64,000 nt of DNA from JABCPH02 sp963524305 (GTDB taxonomy: Bacteria; Fusobacteriota; Fusobacteriia; Fusobacteriales; Leptotrichiaceae), in NCBI GenBank assembly GCA_963524305.1, contig CAURGH010000006.1:28687-92686 (forward strand), read 5' to 3'. The notes under the pieces were generated by a model that saw only the letters and a list, made by a program, of their open reading frames with translations, had not been told where the DNA came from and searched no databases. The number at the start of each line of letters is the position of its first letter. Position 1 is the first letter of the stretch. Positions 61,060 to 64,000 of this stretch are shown here, one piece after another. A program made the position numbers and the translations under genes.

Positions 61060-61860
61060 TCAACCCTTCGGGGTATTTATTCTATTTATTAAATTAAAAA
61101 TTTTATTTTTCCAGTCCTTTTTTATTTTATAAACTTTATAACTTTTTACTTTAATTCTACCTTTTTTTAAAACAAATAATTTATTTCCCTTCACCTCAAC
61201 ACATCTTAAAATATCAGTAAAAAAACATCCTGAATCCAAATTTATACAGTTATTTTTAATGCTGATATCGTTTTGTGGAGTATGACCGTAATATACGATT
61301 TTTCCCGTATTATTTTTCTTATACCAATCATCTCGAGTCCATAACAAATATTTAATTTCTTGATCTTCCAAATTTTTAGAAAAATCAATTCCGGCATGAA
61401 CAAATAAATGATTTTCACTCTCAACGATATGTGGCATTTTTTCAATAAAATTAAATAACCATTTTTCTTCATAGAATTTATTATTTTTCCAATATTCATC
61501 TATTGTTTTTTCTTCTGTTTGATGTTCAAAAAAAGATTTTACAGTAACATTTCCACCATTATATAACCAATTTAAACGAGAATTTTCATCACTTATTGAT
61601 TCAAAAAGCATATTTTCGTGATTTCCCATTAAGTGAATAATATTATATCCTCTATGAATCATATCTTTATACCAATTATATAACTCAAAAGAAAATTTCC
61701 CTCTATCACAACTATCTCCAAGAATCAATAGTAAATCTTCTTCTTTCAAGTCTATTTTCTCTATTAGTTTTTCAAACAAATCAAATCTTCCATGAATATC
61801 CGTCAAAACAAAAATTTTTTGATAATCATCTTCTTTAATTCTTTTTATATTTAGTTCCAT
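61060..61860 (-). CDS. PrpE-like metallophosphoesterase
   Basis: About 266 residues with the calcineurin-type metal motifs in order: TDIHGRFDL, ILGDSCDRGKFS, LMGNHENML, FVHAGIDF and YYGHTPQND. This is the layout of PrpE/ApaH-like serine-threonine or bis-nucleosyl phosphatases. ATG 61860 is taken; an upstream TTG at 61887 has no Shine-Dalgarno. A stand-alone gene. Confidence 0.85.
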   Translation of the reverse strand: MELNIKRIKEDDYQKIFVLTDIHGRFDLFEKLIEKIDLKEEDLLLILGDSCDRGKFSFELYNWYKDMIHRGYNIIHLMGNHENMLFESISDENSRLNWLYNGGNVTVKSFFEHQTEEKTIDEYWKNNKFYEEKWLFNFIEKMPHIVESENHLFVHAGIDFSKNLEDQEIKYLLWTRDDWYKKNNTGKIVYYGHTPQNDISIKNNCINLDSGCFFTDILRCVEVKGNKLFVLKKGRIKVKSYKVYKIKKDWKNKIFNLINRINTPKG

Positions 61861-61967
61861 TTTTTCATCATCTTCCAAATTATTCAAATTAATTTTTATT
61901 TATAATTTAAGTTTTGTTAATATTATACCTCAAATAAAAGATTTTTACAATTTATTTTATAAAAATC

Positions 61968-62684
61968 CTATTTATACTCATTCAAGTCAATCCCTTGATC
62001 CAATGCTGCAAAAATACATCCACAATAACATTGACGATAAACATCATATTCTGCACACATATCGACTGAACGCTTGTAACCATTATTTTTCTTAAAATCT
62101 GATGGCAAATAATTTACATCAAAAATTTCTTGAATTTCTAATCCAAGAGTGTTTATTAATTGGCTATTTTTATGAGGACTTAATGTTAATGCACTTCCGA
62201 AATAATCAAATCCCAATTCCTGGGCCTTTTTTGCAACAATATCTAATCTCATTTGAAAGCAAACAGTGCATCTTTCTCCACCTTCTTTTTCGTTCTCCAA
62301 TCCTTTAACAGCCCTATAAAAATCAGCTGGTTTGTACTCATCCTCAATAAATCCGACTTTATTTCCTGTTCTTTCATTAAATTTATTTATAAACTCCTCT
62401 TGTACTAAGGCTCTTTTCTCATATTCAGCTTTAGGATGAATATTATTATTTGCAAATAACACTGTCACATCAGCATATTGTGTAAGAAACTCCAAAGTAT
62501 ACGTGCTACAAGGTGCACAACAGCTGTGAATCATTATTTTAGGACGAATATTTTTACTTTTCCAATCTGAAATTAATTTCGTCAAAATTGTATGATAATT
62601 GATTTTTTGATTTGGATTCATTCTCTCTAAAATTTCTTTTGCATTTTTTATGTCTTTTTCAATAAAATTTTCTTTATTTCCCAT
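61968..62684 (-). CDS. queH: Epoxyqueuosine reductase QueH
   Basis: 238 residues of the QueH (DUF208) family: MIHSCCAPCSTYTLEF, GGERCTVCFQMRL, FGSALTLSPHKNS and the C-terminal YRQCYCGCIFA. The paired cysteines ligate an iron-sulfur cluster and metal. It carries out the last step of queuosine synthesis in tRNA, replacing QueG in many anaerobes. AGGAGAAAAT precedes the ATG. Confidence 0.95.
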   Translation of the reverse strand: MGNKENFIEKDIKNAKEILERMNPNQKINYHTILTKLISDWKSKNIRPKIMIHSCCAPCSTYTLEFLTQYADVTVLFANNNIHPKAEYEKRALVQEEFINKFNERTGNKVGFIEDEYKPADFYRAVKGLENEKEGGERCTVCFQMRLDIVAKKAQELGFDYFGSALTLSPHKNSQLINTLGLEIQEIFDVNYLPSDFKKNNGYKRSVDMCAEYDVYRQCYCGCIFAALDQGIDLNEYK

Positions 62685-62733
62685 AAAAATTATTTTCTCC
62701 TCTTTATTTCTGCATTTTTTAAACTTTTGATTT

Positions 62734-62795
62734 ATAAAAAATTAGACTTGCTCAAATAATTGCAAAACTAATTTTGAATTACTAAACAAGTCTAA
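62734..62795 (-). terminator. Terminator of the aminotransferase gene
   Basis: TTAGACTTG (62742-62750) and CAAGTCTAA (62787-62795) pair; the minus strand continues TTTTTTATAAA. Confidence 0.7.
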
Positions 62796-62801
62796 AGAAA
62801 T

Positions 62802-63983
62802 CTATTTGTTTATTTTGTTATATTCTTCCAATGCTTTTTTTAAGACTTTCATTCCATTTTCAATTTCAATTAAATTATGTGTACAGAATGAAAATCTAGC
62901 TTCTTTCGTCCCTTTTCCAGGCGTTTTGTAAAATCCAGGCCCTGGTGCAAACGATAATGTTTGATTTTTATATCTAAATTCTGTCAACAACCAAATTGCG
63001 AATTTTTCAATATCATCTACTGGCAATTCTGCTATCAAATACAAAGCACTGCTTGGCTTATATGTCACAACTCCAGGAATTTTTTGAATATTATTATAAA
63101 TCATATCTCTTCTAACTTTATATTCCAATTTTGTATTGTCAATGTAAGTTTCTAAAGTATTTATCAAGTTTGCACTTGCATATTGCTCAATTGTCGAAAC
63201 TGATAACCTTGCTTGACAAAATTTTAACGCTTGTGCCATAAAGTCTCTATTTTTAGAAGCAATAACACCAATTCTAGCTCCAGTCGCACTGTAATGCTTA
63301 GAAATACTATCCACAAGAATTACTCTATCTTCAATTTCTGGAATTGACATAAACGATTGATAAGTTTTTGCAATTCTCTCATCATAAATAAATTGTCTAT
63401 AAACTTCATCTGTAACAATATATAAATCATGTTTTATTGCAATTTCCTTTATTAATTCCATTTCTTCTGGTCTAAAAACAATTCCTGTTGGATTACTTGG
63501 GTTAGAAAACATTATAGCTTTAGTTTTTGGAGTAATCAATTTCTCAATTTCTTCTCTTGGTGGTAAATGATAATGATCTTCAATCGAAGTCTCAATTGGA
63601 ACTAATGTTGCATCAGCAATTCTCAAAAAACTGTCATAATTTGTATAATATGGTTCAGGAACTAAAACTTCATCTCCAGGATTACAAAGAGTTTGAAGCG
63701 TAATTTGAATTGCTTCACTTCCTCCTTGGGTAATCAAAATTTCCTCAGGCAAAAGATTAATATCATCTTTCGCATAAGATTTTGAAAATGACTCTCTAAG
63801 CTCCATTATTCCTGCTGAATTTGTATATTTAACAATTTTTTCTTTATAGTTATTTAATCCTTCAAAAAATGTATCTGGTGTTTCTACATCAGGTTGTCCA
63901 ATATGTAATTGATACACTTTTACTCCATTCCTTTTAGCTTCATCAATGTAAGGAACTAATTTTCTTATTGGTGAATACTGCAT
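62802..63983 (-). CDS. Class I/II pyridoxal-phosphate aminotransferase
   Basis: 393 residues of fold type I: VYQLHIGQPDVETPD, NPSNPTGIVF, the PLP-lysine in DSISKHYSATGARIGV, and RFSFCTHN with the carboxylate-binding Arg. It is AspC/AlaT-like, and the donor and acceptor cannot be read. The start lies 17 bases from the window end, with GGGTACTGAAT before the ATG, so the promoter is out of view. Confidence 0.9.
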   Translation of the reverse strand: MQYSPIRKLVPYIDEAKRNGVKVYQLHIGQPDVETPDTFFEGLNNYKEKIVKYTNSAGIMELRESFSKSYAKDDINLLPEEILITQGGSEAIQITLQTLCNPGDEVLVPEPYYTNYDSFLRIADATLVPIETSIEDHYHLPPREEIEKLITPKTKAIMFSNPSNPTGIVFRPEEMELIKEIAIKHDLYIVTDEVYRQFIYDERIAKTYQSFMSIPEIEDRVILVDSISKHYSATGARIGVIASKNRDFMAQALKFCQARLSVSTIEQYASANLINTLETYIDNTKLEYKVRRDMIYNNIQKIPGVVTYKPSSALYLIAELPVDDIEKFAIWLLTEFRYKNQTLSFAPGPGFYKTPGKGTKEARFSFCTHNLIEIENGMKVLKKALEEYNKINK

Positions 63984-64000
63984 ATTCAGTACCCTATTTG

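Noticed and set aside
1..64000. CRISPR arrays, rRNA or tRNA genes
   Set aside because: No regularly spaced repeats and no GC-rich structured RNA of those types in the window.

Overview
The window is a strongly AT-rich bacterial chromosome segment. Gene style, Shine-Dalgarno use (GGAG/AAGGAG, with many TTG and GTG starts), lipoprotein-rich content and family mix point to Fusobacteriota, most likely Leptotrichia or a close relative. This is inferred from the look of the proteins, not from a search. I see no rRNA, tRNA or CRISPR array.

Layout. (a) 1-3620 is the C-terminal end of a polymorphic/contact-dependent toxin locus: an EndoU toxin tip cut by the window edge, an ankyrin-type candidate immunity gene, then two orphan toxin tips each followed by a copy of the same helical-repeat immunity family (the first copy frameshifted), and a DUF4291 gene. 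(b) 3679-18738 is mostly core: SIMPL protein, EF-P, DUF4298, a nuclease-fold protein, MATE exporter, PLD-family lipoprotein, Sel1-repeat lipoprotein, Wzz-like protein, M48 lipoprotein, DusA, NADH oxidase, a divergent FtsZ-like protein, TraX and a DUF3290/DUF421 membrane pair. (c) 18824-30360 holds metH (minus strand) and a class Ib ribonucleotide reductase locus (thioredoxin/NrdH-like, nrdI, nrdE, nrdF) with plausible NrdR boxes. nrdE and nrdF are separated by a large unknown membrane protein, a candidate small RNA, and Fic and RelE/YafQ gene remnants. (d) 30625-36410 holds lipoproteins, a DUF1858 protein, an AlkD-like protein, unknown secreted proteins and an AAA/PD-(D/E)XK protein.

(e) 36552-40818 is a decayed histidine biosynthesis locus: a hisA'-'hisF fusion, an MNT gene, a broken hisIE, an apparently intact PHP histidinol-phosphatase, an internally deleted hisZ and a hisG'-'hisB fusion. 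The organism is probably a histidine auxotroph unless a second copy exists elsewhere. (f) 40819-44220 is accessory: a tyrosine recombinase, two paralogous unknown small proteins, and long AT-rich gaps with a possible MITE-like inverted repeat. (g) 44221-57008 is a minus-strand housekeeping block: lepA followed by a DEDDh exonuclease and a PLD-SF2 helicase-DUF3427 protein (a candidate nuclease/helicase module); and scrB, rsmB, a CCA-adding enzyme fused to a NUDIX domain, a secreted cyclophilin, and argG.

(h) 57127-64000 holds an ABC exporter remnant, an esterase/ATP-grasp pair, an Abi_2 (AbiF/AbiD-like) toxin preceded by its own promoter, a short structured RNA and a terminator, a 16-residue hydrophobic peptide gene with its ribosome binding site inside a hairpin, a PrpE-like phosphatase, queH and a class I/II aminotransferase.

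The most interesting items are the Abi_2 toxin with an upstream ncRNA (a type III-like toxin-antitoxin layout), the adjacent micro-peptide, the his-operon erosion by in-frame gene fusions, the toxin-tip cassette array, the helicase-exonuclease pair, and the divergent FtsZ with its structured translation start.
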